DNA of 64,000 bases. Origin: Budorcas taxicolor. Lineage: Eukaryota > Chordata > Mammalia > Artiodactyla > Bovidae. Location: NCBI RefSeq assembly GCF_023091745.1, contig NC_068913.1:11426001-11490000 (forward strand), read 5' to 3'. Shown in pieces: positions 1 to 10,620 of this stretch (the stretch's first letter is position 1; every line of letters starts with the position of its first letter). Position numbers and translations under genes: made by a program. The notes under the pieces are model-generated. The model was not told the origin of the DNA. It made no database searches and worked only from the letters and a program-made list of their open reading frames with translations.

Positions 1-172
1 AGTCCTGTGAGTGAAAAAAAGTGTTTTGAATATGTGGGTCCCTCAAAAAAAATCAGACAACAAGGTAAATACTACATATGGAGCTCAGTGTTCTTCTATG
101 TATAAAAGAAGCATAATAGATGATCCTAACTTCAGGGAGATTAAAATTCAGTTTGGGAACAAAATGTATGTG

Positions 173-405
173 TGTGCATGCTCAGTCACTTCAGTTGTGT
201 CCGACTCTTTGCAGTCCTGTGGACCCTTTGCAACCCTGTAACCTGATATTCGTCTCCTCTGTCCATGGGATTCTCCAGGCAAGAATACTGGAGTGGGTTG
301 CCGTGCCCTCCTCCAGGGGATCTTCCTGACCCAGGACCCAAACCCGCATCTCTTCTCCTGCATTGGCAGGTGGGTTCTTTACTACTAGTGCCACCTGGGA
401 AGCCC
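173..405 (-). mobile_element. Bov-tA/BOV-A2 SINE
   Basis: It is antisense to the SINE consensus: CAGTTGTGTCCGACTC at the left, GGGATTCTCCAGGCAAGAAT in the middle, and CCACCTGGGAAGCCC (tRNA-derived head) at the right end. Confidence 0.95.
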
Positions 406-617
406 AAAATATCCACATATGAAACAAACAGAAATCAGCACTAATCAATAAGTAATTCAGTGCCAAAATAATGTTTACTATAATATAGAGAGAGAATTTA
501 GGGAATGTATATCAGCATAAATCAGAGAACAAAAAAGAAGCTTCATGTAGCAGGCGGGACTCAAATGGCCTTTTGAGAATGAACAGGATTGAATAGAAGT
601 TACAGGACACTTGCAGT
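406..617. other. LRRD1 intron, no recognised feature
   Basis: This is a unique AT-rich spacer between two SINEs. Confidence 0.6.
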
Positions 618-790
618 GCTTCCCTGGTGGCTCAGACGGTACAGCATCTGCCTACAATGCGGGAGACCCAGGTTCGATCCACTCCAGCACTCTTGCCTGG
701 AAAATCCCATGGATGGAGCCTGGTAGGCTACAGTCCATGGGGTCGAAAAGAGTCGGACACGACTGAGCTTCACTTCACTTCTTCACTTCA
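618..790 (+). mobile_element. Bov-tA SINE
   Basis: It has the head GCTTCCCTGGTGGCTCAGAC with A- and B-box-like tRNA sequence, and the tail AGTCGGACACGACTGAGC followed by TTCACTTCACTTC repeats. Confidence 0.95.
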
Positions 791-1985
791 GGCAAGACAA
801 ATATCACGCATAAAAATGGCCAAGTAAAGAGGTGATAGGAAGCAGGAGATATTTTGAGAGAAGGAATATGGAACGAGCCTCTGGCAAGACTTGAAATCTG
901 GTCCTATTGGGAGGAATCTGATCAACACAAAATAGCTAGGTCTACAATTTCACATTCCTTCAAACAAATCTTGAACAACTTGCTCAGCATTTCTTAGAGG
1001 AAGTGCCTCAGAACTGTGTGATGAGAGAGCTACTCTGAAAGGAAAATTCCTGTTGAGCATCCTTCACTCAGCGAAATAAAAGCCCTGTAATTAACCTGAT
1101 TCCTGTTCTTCAGATGACTGTTCAGTGAATATATGCTGTTCTATAGATTAATCTTTTGAGTATATTACCTTCACCCCAAAAGGGTTATCAAAGTGATCTT
1201 TCCAATGATAGAGGATGTTCCTTTTGAGAGTAGTTTTGATAAATCATTTTTCTCATTTGGTGACCTTCAAATTGATGTTTTGATGACTTGGAATGGTGTC
1301 TTTGGCAAGGAATCTAGATTCCCAAGAATGGCCCTGTGAAATGAAGGCTGATAGTTTTGATGAGTCCTGAGAAAAGGAAGGAGACAGAATCAAAGAGAAT
1401 AGCAGAAGTTTCCCAGAGTAGTCTAGCCATGAACTGAGCAATGAGCATGGACCAGGATGGAGCCAGTGACACTGGAAAATCAGAGAGAGGATCCAAGAGC
1501 TTTTTCAGAGGAAAAATGAAATTGCTTTGGTGTAAGATTCAGTATGCCTGGTGATGTTTCCATGATTTCTAGATTGGCAGGTCAGAAGAAAGTGGCATCA
1601 CAAACAGAAATGGGGAAATTTTGAAGGGATTTGCCTTAGAAAGGAAGGTGAGCTTGATTTTGAAGTTATATTGAGTTTGAGACAATAGAAGAATAGGAGA
1701 ACAGAGAATACCCTGGGAATCTGTGATACTAGTGCACTGGTAAAAGATTAGCTCCAGATATGTGGATCTGAGAGTTATGTGCATGCTGAGGTCTAGGAAG
1801 CAGTTAATAAAGAGAAAATTAAAGACACAACCTTGTAGATTTCCATAGTAAGGTATAGGAAGAGAAAGACAGGATTTTAAATCAGCCAAGGAATTAGTTG
1901 ATGATTATGGTACAGAACTAAATACGTGTCTTTTAGTATAAGAGAAACTTTAAAAACATAACACGTATTATTATTCATTCCATCT
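791..1985. other. LRRD1 intron, no recognised feature
   Basis: About 1.2 kb of unique sequence. The short open frames have no domain I recognise and no splice-bounded LRR sequence that would continue LRRD1. Confidence 0.6.
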
Positions 1986-2747
1986 CAGTTCAGTTCAGTT
2001 CAGTCGCTCAGTCGTGCCCGGCTCTCTGCAACCCCATGAATCGCAGCACGCCAGGCCTCCCTGTCCATCACCAACTCCTGGAGTTCACTCAGACTCAGGT
2101 CCATCGAGTCAGTGATGCCATCCAGCCATCTCATCCTCTGTCATCCCCTTCTCCTCCTGCTCCCAATCCCTCCCAGCATCAGAGTCTTTTCCAGTGAGTC
2201 AACTCTTCGCATGAGGTGGCCAAAGTACTGGAGTTTCAGCTTTAGCATCAGTCCTTCCAAAGAAATCCCAGGGCTGATCTCCTTCAGAATGGATTGGATG
2301 GATCTCCTTGCAGTCCAAGGGACTCTCAAGAGTCTTCTCCAACACCACAGTTCAAAAGGATCAGTTCTTCGGCGCTCAGCTTTTTTCACAGTCCAACTCT
2401 CACATCCATACATGACCACTGGAAAATCCACAGCCTTGACTAGATGGACTTTTGTTGGCAAAGTAACGTCTCTGCTTTTCAATATGCTATCTAGGTTGGT
2501 CATAACTTTCCTTCCAAAGAGTAAGCATCATTTAATTTCATGGCTTCAGTCACCATCTGCAGTGATTTTGGAGCCACAAAAAATAAAGTCTGACACTGTT
2601 TTCATTGTTCCCCCATCTATTTCCCATGAAGTGATGGGACCAGATGCCATGATCTTCGTTTTCCGAATGTTGAGCTTTAAGCCAACTTTTTCACTCTCTA
2701 CTTTCACTTTCATCAAGAGGCTTTTTAGTTCCTCTTCACTTTTGCCA
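1986..2747 (-). mobile_element. BovB (RTE) LINE, 3' end, sense part of an inverted copy
   Basis: On the minus strand it reads the BovB ORF2 C-terminal part: MTNLDSILKSRD, VVMYGCESWTVKKAE, FELWCWRRLLRVPWTARRS. It ends in the (GAACT)n-type tail at 1986-2003. Confidence 0.93.
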
Positions 2748-3236
2748 TAATCAAATCCCTTATGATTATACAGTGGAAGTGAGAGATAGATTTAAGGGAC
2801 TAGATCTGTTAGATAGAGTGCCTGATGAACTATGGACTGAGGTTCATAACATTGTACAGGAGACAGGGATCAAGATCATCCCCATGGAAAAGAAATGCAA
2901 AACAGCAAAATGGCTGTCTGGGGAGGCCTTACAAATAGCTGTGAAAAGAAGAGAAGTGAAAAGCCAAGGAGAAAAGGAAAGATATAAGCATCTGAATGCA
3001 GAGTTCCAGAGAATAGCAAGAAGAGATAAGAAAGCCTTCCTCAGCGATCAGTGCAAAGAAATAGAGGAAAACAACAGAATGGGAAAGACTAGAGATCTCT
3101 TCAAGAAAATTAGAGATACCAAGGGAACATTTCATGCAAAGATGGGCTCGATAAAGGACAGAAATGGTATGGACCTAACAAAAGCAGAAGATATTAAGAA
3201 GAGGTGGCAAGAATACACAGAAGAACTGTACAAACT
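2748..3236 (+). mobile_element. BovB LINE, inverted upstream segment
   Basis: On the plus strand it reads VEVRDRFKGLDLLDRVPDEL through EYTEELYK, the region between the endonuclease and reverse transcriptase. It is fused head-to-head with 1986-2747. The region in between (most of the RT) is missing. This is the structure expected of twin-primed 5' inversion. Confidence 0.9.
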
Positions 3237-3282
3237 TAAGCAAGTATTTTCTGGAGTAGTCTTTCTGGAAATTGTATATATA

Positions 3283-3425
3283 GCTGCTGCTGCTGCTGCT
3301 GCTAAGTTGCTTCAGTCATGTCTGACTCTTTGCGACCCCATAGACGGCAGCACACCAGGCTCCCGCATCCCTGGGGTTCTCCAGGCAATAACACTGGAGT
3401 GGGTTGCCATTTCCTTCTCCAGTAT
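3283..3425 (-). mobile_element. Bov-tA SINE with (GCT)7 microsatellite
   Basis: It is antisense SINE sequence preceded by a seven-unit GCT run (3283-3303). On the SINE sense strand this is the AGC-repeat tail typical of this subfamily. Confidence 0.9.
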
Positions 3426-3612
3426 ATATAGCAGATAGGTTTAAAAAGTCAAATGACTTTGGGAAATGTAGGTTAAATAGAGATAAACCAATCTCTTTGT
3501 GCAGGACACTTGAGAGCTTTTAATATGCTGAATGCATTGTGATTCTCTAAGAGCCCAGTGCTTCTCAAAGCTCATGGGCCTAGTATTTTTCAGTAACAGA
3601 CTCTGGAAAATC

Positions 3613-3822
3613 TTGGGCTTCACTTGTGGCTCAGACGGTAAAGAATTTGCCTGGAATCTTCTGGGAGACCCGGGTTTGAGGCCTGGGTCAGAAAGATCCC
3701 CTGGAGGAGGAGCTGGCAACCCACTCCAGTATTCTTGCCTGAACAGAGGAGCAAGAATTCCGTGGACGGAGGAGCCTGGTGGGCTCTAGTCCATGAGGTT
3801 GCAAAGAGTTGGACACATGACA
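3613..3822 (+). mobile_element. Bov-tA SINE (diverged)
   Basis: GGCTTCACTTGTGGCTCAGA head, ACCCACTCCAGTATTCTTGC middle, and a tail similar to AGTTGGACACATGAC. Confidence 0.9.
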
Positions 3823-3873
3823 CATACTAGGAAATCTTGCTGTCCATAAGAGTCCCTTGTGACCTGTGTGACT

Positions 3874-4065
3874 TGTGAAAGTCGCTCAGTTGTGTCTGAC
3901 TCTTTGTGACCTCATGGACTATACAGTCCATGGAGTTCTCCAGGCCAGAATACTGGAATGGGTAGCCTTTACCTTCTCCAGGGGATCTTCCCAACCCAGG
4001 GATCAAACCCAGGTCTCCCGCATTGCAGGCAAATTCTTTACCAGCTGAGCCACCAGGAAAGCCCA
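3874..4065 (-). mobile_element. Bov-tA SINE
   Basis: Full antisense SINE from GTGAAAGTCGCTCAGTTGTG to CCACCAGGAAAGCCC. Confidence 0.93.
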
Positions 4066-4101
4066 AGAATACTGGAGTGGGTGGCCTGTCCCCTCTCCAG
4101 A
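4066..4101 (-). mobile_element. Second SINE fragment abutting the first
   Basis: AAGAATACTGGAGTGGGTGG plus CCCTCTCCAG repeats the middle of the same SINE directly after the head of the previous one. It is either a nested insertion or a local duplication. Confidence 0.7.
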
Positions 4102-4289
4102 TAATAGTCCCAGCCTCTGTCAAATTAATTTGACTGTGGCAGTCAAAGATAGCTAGGTAATAGCTGTGTCCTTTTCACTTGTTTACTGAGATCTTAATAT
4201 ATAAATCAGATCTTAATATATAAATCAAATTCTTTGACTTTTAAAAAATATTTCCATAAAATTCAGTCAGTGTTGAGTAAACTGAAATG

Positions 4290-4740
4290 CTGTGAGAACA
4301 TTTATACCCATGGATCTAGCAGTTCTTTAGGGGAAATTCCATAGGGAAATAGTAAAATATGAAAAGGCTACATTTATGAAGAAGTTCATCATAGCATTAT
4401 TTATGATGATGAAAAATTAAAACATCACAGAATGCTTAACAACGGAGGATTATTTACACATATCATGCATTGGTTATAATAATTATTGGGAAGATTATGT
4501 TCTGGGTAAATTCTTATATGTTAAGTGAAAATAGAAGACTTTAAAATTGAGTATACAGTATTTCCACAATTGCTTATAAAATCCTATAAATAAGGAAAAG
4601 CAAAAGTAAGTTGTATCAATATATGTCCAGTAGTTATATTGTGATGGTATGCTTCTGGAATTTATTTTTACTTCTTTTTTGTCAATTTTCCAAATTTTCA
4701 ATAATGTGTTTATGTTACATCTGTAAGTTAAGTGAAAATA
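4290..4740 (+). mobile_element. Ancient L1 (L1M-type) 3' fragment
   Basis: Strongly diverged but recognisable order of old L1 3' sequence: AAGTTCATCATAGCATTATT, TGTTAAGTGAAAATA, ATACAGTATTTCCACAATT and TTCCAAATTTTC. Confidence 0.55.
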
Positions 4741-4873
4741 AATCTATAAATTTGTCACCTTTAATTACTTGGTATTTCATTTTAATGAAATGTTTTCCTG
4801 TTAAACTCTTGTGTTGAAAAGTTTATTTGTAAGCCATGTTTGAGGTTAAAAAATAAAACATTCCAGCTAAATT

Positions 4874-4889
4874 ACACACACACACACAC
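4874..4889. repeat. (CA)8 microsatellite
   Basis: Uninterrupted CA dinucleotides about 65 bp downstream of the LRRD1 exon donor. Confidence 0.95.
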
Positions 4890-4955
4890 TGCAGCTTAGA
4901 TTCTGATCCCCTCAGCCCTCCCTTCCCCACAAAGCCCAAGCTATCTGTCCCTTAC

Positions 4956-6902
4956 CTTTTTCCCATTTATCTGGCTTATATTCAATTCTTCCAGTGACTG
5001 AAGGTGGCAAAGTTCAACAGGAAAATATATAAATTGATTGTTTGAGATGTTTAATTTCTGGATTCCTTTTAAGTTACAGATCTCTGAAGGTATAGTCTGT
5101 ATTTGGTTTTCGGAAAGATCAAGTACTCGCAAATTGTCTAAAGCACACACTTCTGTGGGGAAAGTTTCCAACTTATTATAGCATAAAATAAGAACATGGA
5201 GTGATACCATGTTGGAAATAGAAGGAGGAATTTTCCTTATTTTGTTTTTACCAAGATCCAGGTATTCAAGATTAATAAGAGAACATAAGTGCTCAGAAAA
5301 TGTAAGGAGTTTGTTTTCATTCAATTCTAAATGAAGCAGTTGTTTATTGAAAGATATGTCTACAGGTATTTCTGAAATATAATTTCCAGTGAAACTCAAA
5401 TAATAAAGTGAATCTAAAGCACACAAACCTAGTGGAAAATACATTATTTTATTGTAACTCAATTCAACTTTAGCTATGTTTTTGCAGTTTTTTATTTCAA
5501 TGGGAAAATCTGTGATAAAATTTCCTGAAAATTCTAGGCTGAACATATTATTAAGATGTGAAATATATTCAGGTATTTTCACTAGATAATTTCTGTTTAT
5601 ATGGAGTTTTCTTAAATTTTTAAGCTTATGGATGTTCTTAGGAAGTTCTGTTAATTTATTATCACTAAGACTAAGGCATTCCAACACTGCACAGTGGGAA
5701 ATGTTCTCTGGCATGTCTTTCAGTAAATTTTTATCAAGCATTAGAATCCTAAGTTCCTTAAAATTCTCAATTTTGTTTGAAATAACTTCCAATTTATTGT
5801 CTGTCAGTTGGAGTTCTTTCATTTTGAGCAATAAAAAAATTTCCACAGCCAAAAAAGTAAGTTTATTGTGATCCAGTAAAAGTTTTTCTAAATTTTTAAG
5901 CTCCTTAATTTCTTTTGGCAAACTGTTTATCAGGTTTCCAGTAAGATTTAGTGAAATTAACTTGGGAAGGAAGCACAAAGCTTTAGGAAATATTGTTAAC
6001 TGATTATATTCCAGATTAAGAGCCCTCAAATTTTTCAAACTAGACAGGGCATCTGGTATATGTCTTAACTTATTTTTAGCCAAATTTAAAATTTCCAAGT
6101 TTTTAAGACTTTCCAAGCCAGAAGGAAAATCCTCAATGCAATTGTTATTTAAAAATAGTTCCCTGATATTCCCAAGCTGTGATATTTCTTTAGGTATATG
6201 TGATATTTGATTGTAACTGACATTTAATAGTTTTAAATTATGAAGTAACTGAATTTCAGATGGAAGTGTTGATAGCCCATTTTTTTGTATGGATAGAATT
6301 TCAAGTCCTAGCATATCCCTTGAGTCTGCCCCTTTAAAACTTTTGATTTCATTCTCATCTAAATACAGATATTTTACATACTGGACTTTTAAAATGTCCT
6401 TAGGGAATTCTTGTAAACCCCTGGCTTTGAGGTTAATTGTAAAGTTATCTGATGGGAAGCCAGATCCTTCCTGATTTTCTTCAGAGAGTTGTGGACTAAT
6501 TTTTCCTAATGTTTCATGAGAGAGGGAGTCAACAAAAGCCTGATATTCAGCCCTCATCTCGGTTTCTGATAATGATGAACTTTGTGAAATTCCAGTTTTT
6601 GACTGCAGGCTGTCATATGTAACAATTGTTTCAGAAAATTGGAGAGTTTTCCTTTGTTCTTCATTTATCTTAGACTTACTTCCAGAGGAGGATGTTGATG
6701 CATCATCATGTATAGCAAATGTGTTCTTTCTAGGATGCTTTTCATAAATTTGGTTGGAAGATGTCTCATCAAAATCTTCCTTTAACAAGTCGGATGTTTC
6801 TTTAGTGAGTCCAGATTCCTCCACTGACCGTGATCTAGATTCTTTTCTAAATCGACTAATGATATCCTCTAGCTCTTCTGAAGTACGCTTCTTTTCAGAC
6901 AT
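4956..6902 (-). CDS. LRRD1: LRRD1, leucine-rich repeat and death domain protein (5' coding exon, 649 codons)
   Basis: The long open exon starts at ATG 6902-6900 and ends AAAAAG before the donor GTAAGG (GT at 4955-4954), phase 0. An in-frame TAA lies seven codons upstream of the ATG, so no earlier start exists in this exon. Residues 1-150 are Ser/Glu/Lys-rich and probably disordered. From about residue 152 to the exon end there are roughly 21 leucine-rich repeats of 23 residues (L..L.L..N.L..LP..I), the intracellular LP-type. The family protein is about 860 residues with a C-terminal death domain; that part and the last repeats must lie in exons left of the window. Function is poorly known. 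The identification rests on the repeat architecture plus position next to KRIT1 on the same strand. Other long LRR proteins are the alternative. Confidence 0.85.
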
Positions 6903-6981
6903 CTTATTTGTGGGTATATTTTATACCAATATAAGATTGTAACTCAGTTATAATTTTCATGTTTAATTTTTTCCTTTGAAC
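6903..6981 (-). other. LRRD1: LRRD1 5' UTR part of the main coding exon
   Basis: On the minus strand, TTTGTTTTGTAG (AG at 6983-6982) is a good acceptor 79 nt before the start codon. LRRD1 therefore has at least one upstream non-coding exon. The CpG island near 22.3-22.8 kb is a possible source. Confidence 0.6.
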
Positions 6982-7719
6982 CTACAAAACAAACGTTGAT
7001 TTAAGAGATATAATAAAGATGTTAAAGTTACAAAAGAATTTTAATACAATAATTTTTATTCTGTAATGAATAATTTCATAATCATTAACAGACATTTATA
7101 ATTATATAATTACTGGCTAAAGACAGTTTATTGATTGGATGCATTTATCACATGATACTCTTAAAATCACATTAAGATTATAGAAAGGAATAAAAATATC
7201 AAAGAAAATGAGAAAGGACGCATAAGGGAATGAAAGAACTCAAGTTTTTGGAAGACAGGGTGTAGCCAGAGACTCCCTCATGCCACAGGTAGAGACTATC
7301 ACTCTCACTGTGGGTTTGTCTACATCTGGTAGATTTACATCTGGTATTGAAGTATCTTGTCCCAACAAATTCTTGCGTATGACAGTTCTCCAATAGGTGA
7401 CAGTAAAATGTCTTAAGGAAGGGGGAATGCTTTCAATGCAAGTAAACTAGAGGTAAAACCACCTTTTCAAGGATTAATGCCTGACTTTAAGTCTTTTGTG
7501 TAACTCTTAAGGAACCTTCACAGCTAGGGACCAACCTCCTCAAGAGGTTTGAATTTGATCTCTGTAGGTCCCTCTGTCAAGTTTATGGGTTTTAACAACC
7601 CAATCTGCATCCCCAGGGGTGGTAGCTACTTCTTATATTTATTGTCTCTGTTGCTACCATCTCACCTTTACCTTTTCAATACTCCAATACTTGTCTACAC
7701 AACTCCCTATATTAACAAA
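6982..7719. other. LRRD1 upstream intron, no recognised feature
   Basis: About 740 bp of AT-rich unique sequence between the LRRD1 exon acceptor and the L1 3' end. Confidence 0.6.
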
Positions 7720-10620
7720 TTATTATTATTAATTGAAATATGGTTGATTTATAGTATTGTGTTAGTTTCAGGTGTACAGCAAAGTGATTCAGTAATATTT
7801 TTGCAGATTATTTTCCACTATAGGTTATTACAAGATATTGAATATAGTTCCCTGTGTGATGCAGTAAATCCATGTTGCTTATCTATTTTATGTATAGTAC
7901 TTTGTATCTGTTAGTCCCATACTCCTCTAATTTATCTCCCTCTGCCACCTTTCCCCTTTGGTAACCATAAGTTTGTTTTTTGATGCCTGTGAGTCTATTT
8001 CTGTTTTGTATATATATTTGTTTGTATTTTTTTTTAGATTCCTCATGTAAGTGATACCATATAATACTTGTCTTTATCTGACTTGCTTCTCTAAGAATAA
8101 TATTCTCTTGGTCCATCATGTTTCGGCAACTGGTGATATTTCATTCTTTTTTGTGGCTAAGTATTATTCCATCACTCACACACGCACCACATCTTAAGGG
8201 AGTCATCTGTTGATGAGTTCCATGTCTTGGCTATTGTAAGTAGTGCTTCCGTGAACATTGGAGTGTGTGTATCTTTTTAATTAGAGTTTTCATCTTTTCC
8301 AGATATATACCCAAGAATGGAATTGCTGGATTATGTGGTAGCTATCTTTTAAGACACCTCCCTACTGTTTTCCATAGCAGCTGCACCAATTAACCTTCCC
8401 ACCAACCATGTATAGGGTTTCCTTTCTCCACATCCCCTCCAGCATTTATTATTCGTAGACGATGGCCATTTTGACTAATGTGAAGTGCTACCTCATTGTG
8501 GTTTTGACTTGCATTTCTCTAATAGTTAGAGATGTTGAGCATTTTTTATGCATCTGTATGTCTTCTCTGAATAAATGTCTATTTAGGCTTTCTGGTTTTG
8601 TTTTTTTTTTCTGGTTTGGTTGTTTTCTTCAATGTTGAGTTATATGAGCTGTTTGTATATTTTGGATATTAATCTTTTGTTGCATTATTCAAAAATATTT
8701 TCTCCCATTCTGTATGTTGCCTTTTCATTTTGTTGGTGGTTTCTTAAATGCTTTGCAAAAGCTCTGAGTTTGATTAAGTCCTGTTTGTTTATTTTTGCTT
8801 TTATTTCTTTTGCCTTGGGAGACTGATCTAAGAAAATCTTACTATGATTTATGTCAGAATGTCTTGTCCATATTTTGTTCATCATGTCTTATATTTAGTT
8901 CCTTAAACCATTGTGAGTTTATTTTTGTATGTGGTGTGAGACAGTGTCCTAATTTCATTGATTTACTTGTAGCTGTCCAGTTTTCCCAACACCACTTGTT
9001 AAAAGAGTCTTTTATCCTTTGTATATTCTTATCTCCTCTGTAGTAGATTAATGGACTATAGGTGAGTTTGTGAGTTTGTTCCTGGGCTCTTTATTCTGTT
9101 CCATGGATCCATATGTCTGTTTCTGTGTCAGGACTCTGCTGTTTTGATTACTGTATATTTGTAGTATAGTCTGAAGTCTTGAAGGGTTATGCCTCCAACT
9201 TTGTTCTTTTTCCTCAGGATTGCTTTGGCAATTCTAGGTCTTCTGTGGCTCCATATAAAATTTAGGATTATTTATTATAGTTTGTGGGAAATGTCATGCA
9301 TATATTGATAGGGATTGCATTAAATCTGTAGATTGCATTGTATGGCCATTTTAACAGTATTAATTCTTCCAGTCCAAGAGCATAGGGTATCTCTTGATTT
9401 CTTTGACTCACCTTCAATTTCCTTATCAATGTTTTGTAGTTTTCATTGTATAAATCTTTTCCATTCTTGGTTAAGTTTATTCTTAGGTATTTCTTAAGTT
9501 ACTTCTAAAGAGGATTTTTAAAAAACTTTCTCTTTCTGGCATTTCCTTGTTAGTGTAAAGAAATGCAACAGATTTATATATATTAATCTTATATTCTGCT
9601 ACCTTGCTGAATTCACAAATTAGTTCTAATAATTTTTGTATGGATATTTTAGGGTTCTGTACATAGATTATCATGACACCTGGAAATCGTGGCAATTTTA
9701 CCTATTCATTTACAATTTGTATGCCTTTTATTTCTTTTTCATGCCTGATTGCTGTGGCTGGGACTGCTAATACTATAATGAACAGAAGTGGTGAGAGTGG
9801 GTATCCTGTCTAGTCTCTGAATTTAGTAGAAAGGCTTTCAGCTTTTCACCATTGAATATTATGTAGACTGTGGGTTTTTTCACAAATGGCTTTTATTATT
9901 TTGAGATGTGTTCCTCTCTACCCACTTTGGTAAGAGTTTTTATCATGAATGGATACTGAATTTTGTCAAATGCTTTTTCTGCCTCTGTTGAGATGATCAT
10001 GTGGTTTTTGTCTTTTCTTCTGTTGATGGTGGTGTATCAACTGATTGATTTACATATGTTGAGCTATCCTTGTGACCCTGGAATAAATCTAACTTGATCA
10101 TGGTGTATGATCCTTTTTAATGTAGTGTTGGATTCAGTTTCCTAATATTTGTTGCTACTTTTTGCATCTATAGTCATCAAATATATGGACTGGTAATTTT
10201 CTTTTTTGTTGTGTCTTTCTCTGGTTTTGACATAAGGGTAATAGTGACTTAATGGAGTGAATTTCCCTCCTTTTCAGTTTTTTGGAATAATTTGTGAAGG
10301 ATCAGTGTAAGATCTTTGTATGTTTGGTAGAATTCCTAAGTGAAGCTGTTCAGTCCTGACTTTTGTTTGCACAGAATTTTATTATAGATTATGTTTTACT
10401 TCTAGTGATTGGTCTGTTCAAATTATCCATTTCTTTTTGACCCAGTTTTGGCAAGCTATGTGTTTCTAGAAATGGGTCCATTTCGTCTAGGTTTCCTAGC
10501 ATATAATTATTCATAGCATTATTATTATTTTTGTATTTCTGTGGTATCAGTTGTTATTTCTCCTAGTTTCTTATTTTGTTGAATTTGGGTTCCCTCTCTT
10601 TTCATCTTGGCAAACCATTC
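7720..10620 (-). mobile_element. L1 LINE, 3' half (3' UTR and ORF2)
   Basis: It begins with the L1 3' UTR in antisense (TTCAGGTGTACAGCAAAGTG, TATAGTTCCCTGTG). It continues through antisense ORF2, and the minus frame at 9483-9695 still reads LLELICEFSKVAEYKIN and VAFLYTNKEMPE. Many stops, so inactive. It continues beyond the BovB insertion at 13294. Confidence 0.9.

Noticed and set aside
2112..2750. 212-codon plus-strand open frame
   Set aside because: It is the antisense of BovB ORF2. The minus strand reads recognisable BovB protein.
1..4955. Search for the next LRRD1 exon (remaining LRRs and death domain)
   Set aside because: No splice-bounded minus-strand LRR or death-domain sequence found. 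The remaining exons probably lie left of the window.
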